Notes under the pieces: model-generated
The model's database searches: none
What the model saw: the letters and a program-made list of their open reading frames with translations, nothing else
What the model was told of the DNA's origin: nothing
Shown here: positions 11,435 through 22,403 of the stretch, piece by piece
How the letters are laid out: each line of letters begins with the position of its first letter
How positions within the stretch are numbered: the stretch's first letter is position 1
Made by a program: the position numbers and the translations under genes
NCBI RefSeq assembly: GCF_025698545.1
Contig: NC_068567.1
Span: 4,216,001 to 4,280,000, forward strand
Source of the DNA: Gossypium raimondii
Taxonomy: Eukaryota > Streptophyta > Magnoliopsida > Malvales > Malvaceae
DNA: 64,000 bases
Direction of reading: 5' to 3'

Positions 11435-13158
11435 TTACGAATGTGATCGTCCCCGCACAAATTCTTCGAGTCTGTCCCAAACCTCCAAAGCTGCAGCCCT
11501 ATCTTGGTGTCTCTTATTCTTGCTAATCTGCACAGCAATGGCACATTGAGAAAAACAGAAACCGATAATCGAAGAGGATAAGAGAGAGGAAAAACTCTAG
11601 GTTCCACTAAAAGTTGGTAAAACTAAGATGAGAATAGGACAGAAACTGACGAAAAATTTTCTTACCGAGATAATCTTCACATTCCATTGCTTCACAATCT
11701 TTGCAGATTCTACACTGTCATCTTCAAATCGCATAAAAAAACCAATAACTGCATAAAATTCAAGATGAGTGTTCATTCTACTAAAAAATGCAAAAACAAA
11801 TTAGATACATCCTCTACTTACACGGACCAAATATACAATCTTAAACCCTGACAAGTAAAAGCTACAAGCTAGAAGTATCATGCATTAAACACTCACTAAA
11901 AACACTATCCCACAACTAGAATTCTGACTCCACAACTACACAAAAACTCATCATATGCATAGTTTAATGCACAATATATATTAGATAAAATTCTCATCTG
12001 ATATTCGAGTTTTACGCCACACTGAAAAAGACCAGCACAAGGATAATAACACGCAATTAACAATCCAGGTAAAGCTCAAAAATCCAACTTACTCTTATTA
12101 AAAATCTCCACATGATCCTTGAAAGGCCAATCCTTGAACTGCCACTCTTTCCCCAACACAAATACTGCCACCACGCGATCCCAATCTTCTGGCTTCAAAG
12201 CAGAAGGCTTATCTCTCACTTCATAGGCTGTTACTACCCTATCTCTGTCCCTACTAAACTTCTTCTGCACAGTAACACACTCCGGTCTTGCCCCTTTCAT
12301 CTGTTTCACCTTCACATCAGTAGGCACAAAAACCCCATCTTCCAAAAACTCCTTCACATTATAAATAGTAATCAAAGTCTGGAAAGCACTCGGCACTAAA
12401 ATAATAGGCACTCCTTCCCCAAGTTTGCTCCCTTTTAAATGCATTTTCGGCTTCGAATCAAATCCCATCATTTCATCTCCATAACTTAACCCCAATCCCC
12501 TCTCTTCAGCCCCCATCAATCTACTCTTAGCAACTAACCCATCTTTCCTCTGCTGAGACTCAAGTCTCTGCCTTTCTTCTTCCCTTTTGGTGGCTGCAAC
12601 AAGAACACTATAAAAATCCTTATTTTTACATTCCAAGATCCCTTCTCTATCCTTCAATGGTTTCTCAACCGATCGAATTATTCCCATATAATCCGCAGTT
12701 TCAGTCTCTTTATCTTTAATACTAAAATGGGCATCTCCTATTTCATCCAAAACAGCATCATTGGCATTACCTTTAGGTTTAGTACTATCCGGATCGAACC
12801 CAGATGGGTCAGGTCGAAACTCGTCAGGGAACTTAGGTGGATTCCAAACGATAGAGTCGGAAGTGGAGACTTTCCCGGTAAGGTAATCCAGGAGGGGTTT
12901 CCGGTCGGTGAAAGTGACGGCGGGGATACGGAGGGAGAGGGAGTTGTGCATGTACTCGGTGTGCCTGCGATGGTGATTTTGGATGTAGAAAACCAAGGTT
13001 TCAAGGTTGTAGAGGTTGCCTTGCTTGGAACGGTAGGCGGTTTCGGCGGAACATGGGAAGGAATACTCGGTGCCAAATCGGAACTCGTCGTTGACTCGGA
13101 CGATTTTGTCGAGCTCACCCCGGATTGTGAAGTCGCGGAGGGCGGAAAGTGGGTCCAT
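11435..13158 (-). CDS. CDC73: CDC73 / parafibromin homologue, Paf1 complex subunit, 3 exons, 413 aa
   Basis: Exons, in coding order: 13,158–12,093 (codes 355 aa and one base), 11,748–11,666, 11,527–11,435; GT–AG introns. The ATG is the one giving MDPLSALRDFTIRG, the conserved N terminus of plant CDC73. The upstream in-frame ATG (MFESIT) is not conserved. The N-terminal half carries the conserved EYSFPCSAETAYRSKQGN segment. The C-terminal part (from ~GVPIILVPSAFQTLI) is the Ras-like CDC73 domain, which runs across the two small exons (KEWQFKDWPFKDHVEIF… IISISKNKRHQDRAAALEVW). Length matches the ~415 aa plant family. Known role: nuclear Paf1C subunit promoting Pol II elongation and histone H3K4/H3K36 methylation; in Arabidopsis it is needed for normal FLC expression. 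Single copy here and intact. Confidence 0.96.
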
Positions 13159-15004
13159 CGTGATGGATTCAAACAAGAAGAAAAAAAAGAAGGGAAATTT
13201 CTTACAGGTTCGATGATTCTAGCAGGCAAATACCTATGTTGTTTAATTGGATTTGGCGGTGATGAATTGTAGCTTGTGATCGTTGCTAAAGCTCTGAGCT
13301 TTGCGACTGACTATTTTTTTCTGTTGTTTTCCGTTTTCTATTGGGATCTTGAGGGCATAGCTAAAGAAGGCAAGTGACCGGGTCCGGGTGCAGATTCGGG
13401 TTATATGATTAGAGTAGAGCTTTTTATGGGTTGGGTCGGTGGGTTCGGGTCAAGTCTAAATATTAATATATTTTATATTTGTTCAAATCGAAGTTTGTGA
13501 CTGTTCGTCTCAATAATGTTATTTTTAATGTTTGAATTAAGTCTGACTTTAGGAGTGTAATGTGTTTAATGTTTATATTAGAATAATTTTAAGGGTGTAG
13601 CTAAGGGGTTGGCAAGGGCTCGACTCCTTTAAAATGAAAAATTTTTATTTTGGTCTTTTAAAATTTTTAAATTAATAAAGATAAAATTATACTTTGGCCC
13701 CCTAAAAGTAATAAAATTTTGATTTAATCCTTTAGAAATTATAAAGATATATGCTATTAAAATTATGAAATTACATTTTACTATCGTAAAATTTACAATT
13801 TAATTTCGCCCTCTCTAAAAAAAATTCTACATTTACCACCTTGAATAGTATTATATATTTAGTATAGGTTTATTTCTTAATTTAGCTTTAAATTATATAA
13901 TATAAAATATTATAAACTTTAAAACAAGTCGGACTAGGCAAGCTCGAGCTCAATTCATATTTTAAATGGGCCTATTTTTTTGTCTAAACATATTTTTCAA
14001 GCTTAATATTTTACCTAAATCAAATTTCGAATAGACCTTCAAACCAAAGCAAATAACCTAACCCACGAATAGGTCTAGATTAAAGGGTTTTTAAAGAAAA
14101 ATTAAAGACTTTTTCCGGGATATTTGGGCATATTATAATTGGGTATATTTTGTTTATTTAGAAAATTAATTATGATGAATTTTTATGGAAACAAAATCGA
14201 AAATAGATTGGATAATTTATTTATTTAATGAGGTCAAAAAGGCATATTCCAAAGGAAAACTCTACACAAAATCATGAATTTCATTAGAATAAATCGGATA
14301 ATTAAAAATAAAATAATATGAAACTACTGACCAATTGACCTAAATAATGCACAATTTCATTGTCAGAATAGCCCAATTGGGTTCAACTAAATACTTGAGG
14401 GCTCACATGGGTTTTAGTTCAAACACTTGTCGAGTTAATTGTACTTGAGCATCACCCAAAGCATTCATTTGGTCCATTGGATCATTATTTTAGCTTTGAT
14501 GATCTTGGTTCCTACAAATCTATGCCTCACAATCCTATCATTCTATAAACAATAACTAAAAAAATAGAGATTGTGTTATTCGAATCTCGCTATTTGTTGA
14601 AAAAATAAATACAGTAGTAAAATAAGAGGATTTGTTAGGGCGAGAGGCCGAGGGTCATACCGCACAAGTTGAGTTCATATAGAACTATACTTCTATTATT
14701 TGATTTTGATTAGAACAGGATTTTTCAACCCTTAAATAGATGTAGCCAAAACTCTTCTTATTTCATTCGTTTTTCAATATTAGTGAAGGGTTTCTATATA
14801 AAATCAGTGTGTTTTTTTTTCTTATTATTTTACGATCATTCTACCGTTATTATCGATGTTTATTATAACACAAAAAAAATCAACAAAACATTTCAATTTT
14901 TACAAATAATCATATTAACAAACAATTCATATAATTTAATCTCACCATGCTTATTTAAGAACACCCTTAACCAATATACCAAGCAGACCAAACATTGAGA
15001 TTTA
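13159..15004. other. CDC73 upstream region and repeat-rich spacer
   Basis: The first ~220 bases are the CDC73 5' UTR and promoter (minus strand). About 13,595–13,850 is a copy of the 'ctttggccccc' dispersed repeat. About 13,410–14,090 contains fragments like the hAT-type 'gggcctatttttt... ggtctag' family seen intact at 41,989. No gene seen. Confidence 0.55.
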
Positions 15005-15565
15005 TTAACTCTGATAATCCGTAGAAAGAAGACTAAACATAACCATGTCTCTTGACCTCCCTTTCAGTATAAAATACTTCCTCAAAACACCTTCTCTTTG
15101 AAACCCAGCTTTTTCAAGCACCCTTTGAGACCCCACATTTTCAACATCAACCAAAGCCTCAAGTCTCTCCAAATGTGGCCATTCAACAAATATGGTATCA
15201 ACCACCATTTTCACAGCTCTCGTTACAATCCCTTTACCCCAATACTTGGATGCCAAAACATACCCAAGTTCACCCCTACACTTATCATTGCCTGAATTTG
15301 CACTCACCGAAATAGCACCAACCGGTCGATCGTCAACACATATTGCTCTAAACCAAGGGTGAGGCACAACAGTGTTCTTTATGTAATTCAAGCCATCTTC
15401 TTTGTTGGTGTAAGGTTCCCAAGTACAAAAACGTGTCACTTTTTCATCACTGGCCCAGACCATGAAATCATCCACATCTGAAACTTGTAATGGTCGGAGA
15501 GATAAGTTGAGACATTCATCTTTGGCTTTGGTTTGGTCTAATTGAACAACAGAGGTTGCTTCCAT
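15005..15565 (-). CDS. GNAT-family N-acetyltransferase (RimJ/RimL-like), copy A, 186 aa
   Basis: Intronless. The ATG at 15,565–15,563 gives MEATSVVQLDQTK and a single GNAT_3/RimJ-type domain covering most of the protein: LSLRPLQVSDVDDFMVWASDEKVTRF at the N-terminal substrate side, then the acetyl-CoA signature ELGYVLASKYWGKGIVTRAVK (residues ~107–127; the Y-W-G-K-G loop binds the pyrophosphate) and DVENVGSQRVLEKAGF. Function is acetyl transfer from acetyl-CoA to an amine; the substrate cannot be read from sequence. Close homologues in Arabidopsis are small uncharacterised GNATs (At2g32020 type, from memory). A TATATATA box on the minus strand at 15,656–15,663 supports the start. It is the most diverged of three copies here; those at 26,526 and 34,037 differ from each other at one residue. 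Confidence 0.9.
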   Translation of the reverse strand: MEATSVVQLDQTKAKDECLNLSLRPLQVSDVDDFMVWASDEKVTRFCTWEPYTNKEDGLNYIKNTVVPHPWFRAICVDDRPVGAISVSANSGNDKCRGELGYVLASKYWGKGIVTRAVKMVVDTIFVEWPHLERLEALVDVENVGSQRVLEKAGFQREGVLRKYFILKGRSRDMVMFSLLSTDYQS

Positions 15566-16440
15566 GCTGGGTTTCTTGTAAGAAATTTTCGGTTGGTCCC
15601 TGAATGTGTAATTAAACTAAAAAATTGGATGAGAATTAACAAAGTTTAGGTTTGGTATATATAGATAAACTAGAAGATGATAGCTTGGAGAACTTGCTAG
15701 GAACCTTAGCCAAACTATGGTGCTTTCCTTTTTGAGTAAGGAGCAAGAACCGAGTGGTGCTTTATCCAGCCGCCCTGTTTGACTTTTGAGTCAAGAACTA
15801 AGGCTGGTAGATGTCAATTTAAATGATTATACTTTAATTTTATATTAATTATTTTTTATTTTATATCTAACTATTGTGATATACAGATAATAAATAAATT
15901 TTTTATTCATTATATTACACTAGTAATTAAAATTTTTGAGATTTTAAAAATGGCAACCATTAACTCCGAAAATGAATCTCTAAATCGAATATAGAGGGTA
16001 AAAAAATAAAAAAAATAACCCAAAAATCATTTCAAAGATATTATAATATTAAATTTAATAGACAAATATGGAGATTAGGTTTTGTGCATTGTATTTTATA
16101 TAGGCTTTTTTGGTGCACTTATTTATTTATATTATCAATTTTAACTAACAGAGATCCCCAGATTTGGACCAAAAAGAAAAGACCCCCAGATTATATTGAA
16201 GATTTTGGACCACTGGCAGCAATCCAAGTTGACAAATCTCCTTTTTGTTGTCCATTGTATTGAAGACCTCCATTGCACTCAAAGGGTCACCACATCTGAT
16301 AGCAAACATAGAAACTTAAAAGCTTGGTCATAATAGTACTACAGGGATGGTGAATTAGGCCTTAGTTCCTAATTTCCTGAACTGAATGAGGTTTCTGCAA
16401 TTTGTTTTTGGTAGAATTTTTAAGCTTTGAGAGGTTGCTG
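15566..16440. other. GNAT-A promoter and spacer shared with copies B and C
   Basis: About 15,566–15,800 is the GNAT promoter and is alignable with 27,087–27,310 and 34,598–34,815. About 15,950–16,440 is alignable with 28,370–28,688 and 35,870–36,300. The ~850 bp foldback element found between those blocks in copies B and C is absent here, so it either inserted after copy A split off or was lost from A. Confidence 0.7.
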
Positions 16441-17227
16441 CCATTGTTGGAGTGCTTTTTAGGTGCCTGTAATAGCCAACTTAACTGAGTTGTTCTTGGG
16501 CTTATATTCACATGCATACAGATTCATGACTAAATTACCAGAAAAGGCCTTTTTATTTTAAAAAACACGAAATAGGCCACTTTTTATAAAATTGACAGAA
16601 ATGGGCCGTTTTTATTAAAATGCGCCCAGCTGGTGCCGTTTTTAGGGGAAAATCAGAAAAGTTTGTCCAGCTCAGTGCGATTTTTCCCTAATCAGTAAAG
16701 CGCTTTCACCTTAGTGTGTTAAGAAAAAACGCGTCCAGGTTAGCGCATTTTTAAGAGTTGATAGAGAAATTTGAGAGATTTAAGAGAGATATGTGAGAAA
16801 ATAGTAGGTGGGGAGTTTTATATTTCTTTTATGACCATTGGGGGTGGGGGTTGGTGACTGTTGGGGCCAACGACTATTTAAAATAGCCGTTGGAAGTGAC
16901 TATTATGGGGGGGAGAGAACGCGCTGATCTAGACGCATTTTTCCTTAACACGTTGAGGTGGAAGCACTTTACTGGTTAGGGGGAAAAACATGCTGAGCTG
17001 AACGCGCTTTTCTGATTTCCCCTAAAAATGGCACCAGCTGGGCACGTTTTAGTAAAAACAGCTCATTTCCGTCAATTTTACAAAAAGTGGCCTATTTCTG
17101 TGTTTTTCAAAATAAAAGGGCCTTTTCTGATAATTTAGTCATGAATCCGTATGCATGTGAATATAAGCCCAAGAACAGCCCAGTTAAGTTGGCTATTGCA
17201 GGCACCAGAAAAGCACTCCAACAATGG
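16441..17227. repeat. Large inverted repeat (arms ~310 bp, loop ~165 bp)
   Basis: The left arm (about 16,441–16,750) and right arm (about 16,915–17,227) are close reverse complements along their whole length. They start with CCATTGTTGGAGTGC and end with its complement. The inner part of each arm carries a transposon-like sequence (CCAGCTGGTGCC, GGAAATGGGCC themes). The outer ~85 bp of each arm is ordinary spacer, present once in the sister copies at ~30,600 and ~36,300. The right inner arm recurs alone at ~26,195–26,272. The structure would form a long hairpin RNA if transcribed. Confidence 0.85.
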
Positions 17228-18961
17228 ACTTTTACCTGATTTTTTTTATTTAAAAGAATTAAATGATGTAGAAATAATTATATATAACATAAAAATGATG
17301 AAATTTACCTGAGTTTAAAATAATTTAAAATTAAAATACTTGTAACATGGATTTTTTTTCTAAAAAGTCGATACCTAAAATATATAATTTAAACTCAAAA
17401 TATCGGTTGAATTATCATCTTTGTTCATCCTATAAGTAGTAATGGAAGGTGGTGCTGACAGTGAGATTGTCAGCGCCAACATGAACGGTAGAAAACAGGT
17501 CATTTTCATACAAGATTTTACACTTAAGTCATTTTGAAAAAGAAAAAAAAACTCTATATGTGAATTAAAAATTAATTTCCAATCCACCTGAAAGTTACTT
17601 ATAATTTGAGAACTTAATTAGAACATTATGAAATCTAGAAACTTAATTTAAAATTCGATGTATAATTTTGAGATGTAAGGTGAATTAACCCTTTGATAAA
17701 TCATAACATATTTATAAGTTCGATACTCATTAACAAATTGATTTTATATTATAAGTTCAATTTTAATTTTTTGGTGCTATAACAAAATTTCCTTAAAAGA
17801 ATATAAATTTTAGAATTTTTATGAATATTTTGATTTTAAAAATTATTTTAATTTTTTTGTAATTTTGTTGAGAGATATTAATTTCTTAATTTTAAAATTG
17901 ACAGAATCAAAGGAGTATATATATCAATCATTGTTTGAATTATTCGAGTTATTTAAATTATAAAATTCAACTCGAATCTCGAATTATAAATATTTTTAAT
18001 AATATAAAACATAAAAATATTAAAATTAAATAATAATATAGAAATGAAAATATTTCTCACGCTCTAAGAAAGTTTGAAAGCTGAAATTTAAATATGTCTC
18101 TTTCAAAAGTGAAAAGTTTTATATATTCTATTATCAAAATTTCCACTCATTGTGTCCATCAATCGAGAAGGTGACTTGACTTGTACACATTGGTTGAACG
18201 TTGTTTTTGTGCAATAAAAACTTGGACATTTGCATGCAATGCGAAAGACTTAAGACTTAAAAGGCCTATAATATTTCATACTATCATTTTTTCTGGTCCT
18301 AAATTAAATATTTTAGAATTTTCAAATTAAGACGGTACTCATAATTTGAGAACTTAATTAAAATATTGTAAAGTTTAGGGTCAATTTAAAATTCGATTAA
18401 ACCATTTTGGATACTCATTAACAAATTGATTTTATCTTATAAGTTAAAATTTATATTTTCGGTGCTATAACAAAATTTACTTAAAAATTAAATTGTAATT
18501 TTTTATTTAAAAAATTAAATGATGTAGAAATAATTATATATAACATAAAATGATAAAATTTATCTGAGTTTAAAATAATTTAAAGTTAAAATATTTGTAA
18601 CATGGATATTTTTTTTAAAGTTGATACCTAAAATATTTAATTTAAAGTTAAAATATCGGTTGAATTATCATCTTTGCTCATTCTATGCATAGTAATGGTT
18701 CTAATAGGGTTTAAAGTGCTATAATTTAGTCTTTTTTTTAATGACATAGATTTACACTGACTATTTATACAGAGTAAGGAGTGGGCAAGAAAACTACAAC
18801 CTTGATATTAATAAGTTAATGAAATCGATAAAATATTAAAATCTCATTCTTCAAAATTAAAATGGAAAAAAAAGAAAGACTTGACTAAAGTGGTGGTATT
18901 GATTGGGCAAAAAGACTTGGAAACTGCATGCCATGCCAAACATGAAAACTACACATTTGTC
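17228..18961. other. RLP1 upstream region with internal direct repeats
   Basis: About 17,240–17,445 and 18,495–18,700 are direct repeats of each other (theme AATTAAATGATGTAGAAATAA... ending TTGAATTATCATCTTTG); the RLP2 upstream region has this once (31,690–31,890). About 17,446–17,560 is the solo right end of the foldback element seen complete at 27,415–28,275, including the hairpin GGTGCTGACA...TGTCAGCGCC. A third repeat (theme GAACTTAATTAGAACATT... AACATATTTATAAGTT) occurs at ~17,600, ~18,340, ~23,270, ~30,790 and ~31,530. No gene. Confidence 0.7.
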
Positions 18962-18969
18962 TATAAATA
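18962..18969 (+). promoter_or_regulatory. TATA box of RLP1
   Basis: TATAAATA lies 49 bp upstream of the ATG at 19,011. Its position excludes the upstream extension of the open frame (which begins at a TTG at 18,903) as translated sequence. The identical box and spacing occur in RLP2 (32,176–32,183). Confidence 0.75.
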
Positions 18970-19010
18970 AGTTGTATGCCAAGCACAATCCTTCTTCACA
19001 CCCAACAAAC

Positions 19011-22000
19011 ATGAACACTCTTCATTTCCTTATTTCACTCTTCCTCTTCTCATGCTTCCTTTCTCTTGTCTTGTCTTTTTCACCTCCTCAAACTCATCTC
19101 CCTAAGCAATGCCTTGATGACCAGAGAGCTCCTCTGCTGCAATTGCAGCATCATCTTTACTATGCCCCTCATTTTACTTTCTCTTCCAAATTTGACCTCT
19201 GGGATGTCAACACTGATTGTTGTTCTTGGGAAGGAGTCACTTGTGATGCTTATGGTCATGTCGTTGGCATTGATCTTAGTTACAAAAACCTTTCAGGCAG
19301 CTTCCACTCCATATTCGATCTCCATCATCTTCAACACCTTAATCTTGCTGGAAACAACTTTAATACCACTCTGTTTTCGTATGGGTTTGATAAACTCCAA
19401 AATCTAACTCATCTCAACCTTTCAAGCTCAGGTTTCCATGGCCAAATTCCAGTGAACATCTCATTCTTATCAAGGTTAGTTTCTCTTGATCTATCTTATC
19501 AAGTTGATTACTGTTGGAGAAGTGGTTATTATAATCTATCAAGACCACATCTGAAATTAGAGAAACCAAACTTCAAGACATTTATCAAGAATTTGAAGTT
19601 TCTCACGGAGCTTTATTTGGATGGTGCCGACATTTCAACTCAAAGTACTAAATGGTGTGAAACCACATCTCCTGTGCTTTCCAACCTGCGTGTGTTGACT
19701 CTGTCAAACTGCGGTTTGAAAGGTCCATTATGTTCTTTACTCTCAAGACTCCCTTTTCTTTCCAAACTTATCCTTGATTGTAACCCAATCTCTTATTTAC
19801 CTCCCAATTTCTTGCTAAATTCCTCTCGTTTGGTTTCCCTCAGTTTGAGTGGTTGCAATTTGAATGGGCAATTTCCAACCGGAATTCTCTTATTGCCAAA
19901 AATTCAGAGCATTGACATTTCAAGCAATGACCAACTCATGGGTCAGTTGCCAGAATTTCCAGCAAACAATGCATTACTGAGTCTGTCACTTGGAGTCACA
20001 AATTTCAGTGGAAAACTACCTGAATCGATTGGTAATCTTAAGTTCCTGACAAATTTAGAGCTTTCTTATTGCAATTTTTTTGGACCCATTCCATCGTCAA
20101 TTGCAAATCTTAGTCACCTGGTGAACTTGGATCTAAGTTCAAACAAGCTTTCTGGATCAATACATTCTTCTTTATTTACTCTTCCATCGTTGAAGAACCT
20201 GTATCTTGGAGACAATCAATTGGTTGGGAAAATTGATGAGTTCCCCAATGCATCTTCTTCTTTGATTCAAGAATTAAGTATGGGAAATAATTATTTAACA
20301 GGACCAATCCCGAAGTCAATCCTTCAACTTCCAAGGCTTGAAGGGCTTTATATCGGAGACAATAGCTTCAGTTCCATGAAGCTTGACATGTTTGTCCAAC
20401 TCAACAACTTAAGGACTCTTGGGCTAAACAATATAAGCTTGTTAATTGAAAGTGACAACAGAAGTCTTACTTTTCCCCAATTAGAGACCCTAAGCCTAAG
20501 GTCATGCAACCTTACTGAATTTCCAGAATTCATTAAAAGGCAAGACAAGTTGGTTAACTTAGATCTTTCTAACAACCATATCCATGGTTTTGTGCCCAAT
20601 TGGTTGTGGAAGAGCAGTCTTTCATGGGTAGACCTTTCTTTCAATGTGATTGATTTTCCAAAACAGCTTCCCTTAAATGATGCAAACTTCTCATTTCCAA
20701 TGTTGACAGAATTATATTTGATATCCTGTAACATAAGTGCGTTTCCAGAGTTCTTAAAGAGTCAAAAAAATTTAGAAGAATTCGACGCATCTTATAACAA
20801 TTTGAGTGGCCCAATTCCAAATTGGTTATGCAATATGAGTCAACTTAGATTTTTTAATGCATCTTATAACAATTTGAGTGGCTCAATTCCAAACTGCTTG
20901 GACAATATGAGTCAACTTGACAGTTTCGATGTATCTTATAACAATTTGAGTGGCTCAATTCCAAACTGCTTGGACAATATGAGTCAACTTGACAGTTTCG
21001 ATGTATCTTATAACAATTTGAGTGGCCCAATTCCAAATTGCTTGGGCAATATGAGTGCTCTCTATTCATTGGGTTTGCAAGGAAATAACTTCAGTGGAGT
21101 GATACCAAAATTTTCAAAAGCAACCCAACTGCGATTTCTGAAAGTTAGTGGGAATAGATTGGAAGGGAAGTTGCCCAGATCATTAGCAAAATGCACTAAC
21201 CTTATGGTTTTGGATGTAGGAAGCAACATGATCAATGATACATTCCCATTTTGGTTGGAGAAATTGACTTACTTGATGGTTCTAATATTGCGGGAAAACA
21301 GATTTTATGGTCAAATTAAACATTTCAAACATAAATCTGTTTTCCCAACTTTGGATGTATTGGACATTGCTTCAAACCAGTTTTCTGGTGAACTATCCAT
21401 TGATTTCCTTCAACCCACTCGACTAAGGTCACTCAAAATAGGTGGGAATAAATTGGAAGGGAAGCTGTCGAGATCATTAGCCAATTGCTCAGCACTTGAG
21501 GTTCTGGACCTTGGAAATAATATGGTTCGTGATACATTCCCATTTTGGTTAGAGAAGCTACCTTCCTTGAAGGTTCTCGTTTTGCGAGCAAACAGATTCT
21601 ACGGCACAATTTCTAAAATCGACTCGGAACGTGGGTTTCCAAAGCTACGCATATTGGACATTGCTTCCAACAATTTTTCAGGTGACTTGTCCATTGAATT
21701 TTTGCAGAGTTTGAAGGCAATGGCGAAGATGACTAATGACGAAAAGGCTAAGCTGGATTATATCGGAGAGGATTATTATCAAGACTCTGTGACAATTGTT
21801 AACAAAGGGATTGAAATGTTCTACCAGAAAGTCTTGACAATTCTTACTTGTCTTGACCTTTCCAACAATAGTTTCCATGGGAGAATACCAGAAGAGATAC
21901 AAATGCTGAGGTCACTCAGAGTGATGAACTTATCCAACAATGGCTTTTCTGGTGAAATCCCATTTGCATTTGAAAATCTAAAAGATCTTGAATCTTTGGA

Positions 22001-22403
22001 TCTCTCAAGAAACAAGCTGTCAGGGAAGATTCCTGCACAACTTACAAGTTTAACTTTCTTAGCAGGATTGAACTTGTCTTACAACCAACTTGAAGGGAGC
22101 ATACCACAAAGCAACCAATTCATTACATTTACAAATGATTCCTACCGTGGGAACCCAAAATTGTGTGGGCTGCCATTGTCAAGGAAATGCAATGAAGTTG
22201 GTCTTCCAATGCCACCACCTCCAGGGGAAGATGAAGATTCATGGTTATATGCTCTGTCTACTTGGAAAATTGCGTTGATAGGTTATGCTAGTGGATTAGT
22301 CGTTGGGCTATGTATTGGATATACAGTGCTGAATGAGTTGGGAAACAAATGGGTTGACAAGTTCAAAAAGTGTGGGAAAAGAAATAGAAGAAGATGTAGG
22401 TGA
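19011..22403 (+). CDS. LRR receptor-like protein (RLP, Cf-9/RLP12 type), full length, 1,130 aa
   Basis: Intronless. Signal peptide residues ~1–24 (MNTLHFLISLFLFS...). Then the LRR N-cap with paired cysteines (CLDDQRAPLLQLQ; DLWDVNTDCCSWEGVTCD). Then about 30 extracellular LRRs of the LxxLxxLxLSxNxLSGxIP type. An island segment (around QSLKAMAKMTNDEKAKLDYIGEDYY...DSVTIVNKGIEM) precedes the last four LRRs, as in Cf-type RLPs. Then the C-cap (CGLPLSRKC), an acidic juxtamembrane stretch (PPPGEDEDS), one membrane helix with small-xxx-small spacing (GYASGLVVGLCIGY, ~1,087–1,107) and a short basic tail. There is no kinase domain, so by family rule signalling would need partners such as SOBIR1 and BAK1. 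Members recognise pathogen or self apoplastic ligands; the ligand here is unknown. LRRs around residues 593–688 arose by a 72-bp tandem expansion. Confidence 0.94.
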   Translation: MNTLHFLISLFLFSCFLSLVLSFSPPQTHLPKQCLDDQRAPLLQLQHHLYYAPHFTFSSKFDLWDVNTDCCSWEGVTCDAYGHVVGIDLSYKNLSGSFHSIFDLHHLQHLNLAGNNFNTTLFSYGFDKLQNLTHLNLSSSGFHGQIPVNISFLSRLVSLDLSYQVDYCWRSGYYNLSRPHLKLEKPNFKTFIKNLKFLTELYLDGADISTQSTKWCETTSPVLSNLRVLTLSNCGLKGPLCSLLSRLPFLSKLILDCNPISYLPPNFLLNSSRLVSLSLSGCNLNGQFPTGILLLPKIQSIDISSNDQLMGQLPEFPANNALLSLSLGVTNFSGKLPESIGNLKFLTNLELSYCNFFGPIPSSIANLSHLVNLDLSSNKLSGSIHSSLFTLPSLKNLYLGDNQLVGKIDEFPNASSSLIQELSMGNNYLTGPIPKSILQLPRLEGLYIGDNSFSSMKLDMFVQLNNLRTLGLNNISLLIESDNRSLTFPQLETLSLRSCNLTEFPEFIKRQDKLVNLDLSNNHIHGFVPNWLWKSSLSWVDLSFNVIDFPKQLPLNDANFSFPMLTELYLISCNISAFPEFLKSQKNLEEFDASYNNLSGPIPNWLCNMSQLRFFNASYNNLSGSIPNCLDNMSQLDSFDVSYNNLSGSIPNCLDNMSQLDSFDVSYNNLSGPIPNCLGNMSALYSLGLQGNNFSGVIPKFSKATQLRFLKVSGNRLEGKLPRSLAKCTNLMVLDVGSNMINDTFPFWLEKLTYLMVLILRENRFYGQIKHFKHKSVFPTLDVLDIASNQFSGELSIDFLQPTRLRSLKIGGNKLEGKLSRSLANCSALEVLDLGNNMVRDTFPFWLEKLPSLKVLVLRANRFYGTISKIDSERGFPKLRILDIASNNFSGDLSIEFLQSLKAMAKMTNDEKAKLDYIGEDYYQDSVTIVNKGIEMFYQKVLTILTCLDLSNNSFHGRIPEEIQMLRSLRVMNLSNNGFSGEIPFAFENLKDLESLDLSRNKLSGKIPAQLTSLTFLAGLNLSYNQLEGSIPQSNQFITFTNDSYRGNPKLCGLPLSRKCNEVGLPMPPPPGEDEDSWLYALSTWKIALIGYASGLVVGLCIGYTVLNELGNKWVDKFKKCGKRNRRRCR
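20787..21074 (+). repeat. Four 72-bp tandem repeats coding whole LRRs inside RLP1
   Basis: The motif (T/G)CATCTTATAACAATTTGAG begins at 20,787, 20,859, 20,931 and 21,003, exactly 72 bp (24 codons, one LRR) apart. The second and third units are almost identical at the nucleotide level, repeating NNLSGSIPNCLDNMSQLDSF. Reading frame is kept, so LRR number can change without breaking the protein. Confidence 0.95.

Noticed and set aside
12727-13272. Long plus-strand open frame (181 codons) over CDC73 exon 1
   Set aside because: Antisense shadow of the conserved CDC73 coding sequence; no domain of its own.
18903-19010. 36-residue N-terminal extension of RLP1 (and the same at 32,117–32,224 for RLP2)
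   Set aside because: It begins with TTG, lies upstream of and across the TATA box, and the ATG at 19,011 starts a perfect signal peptide.
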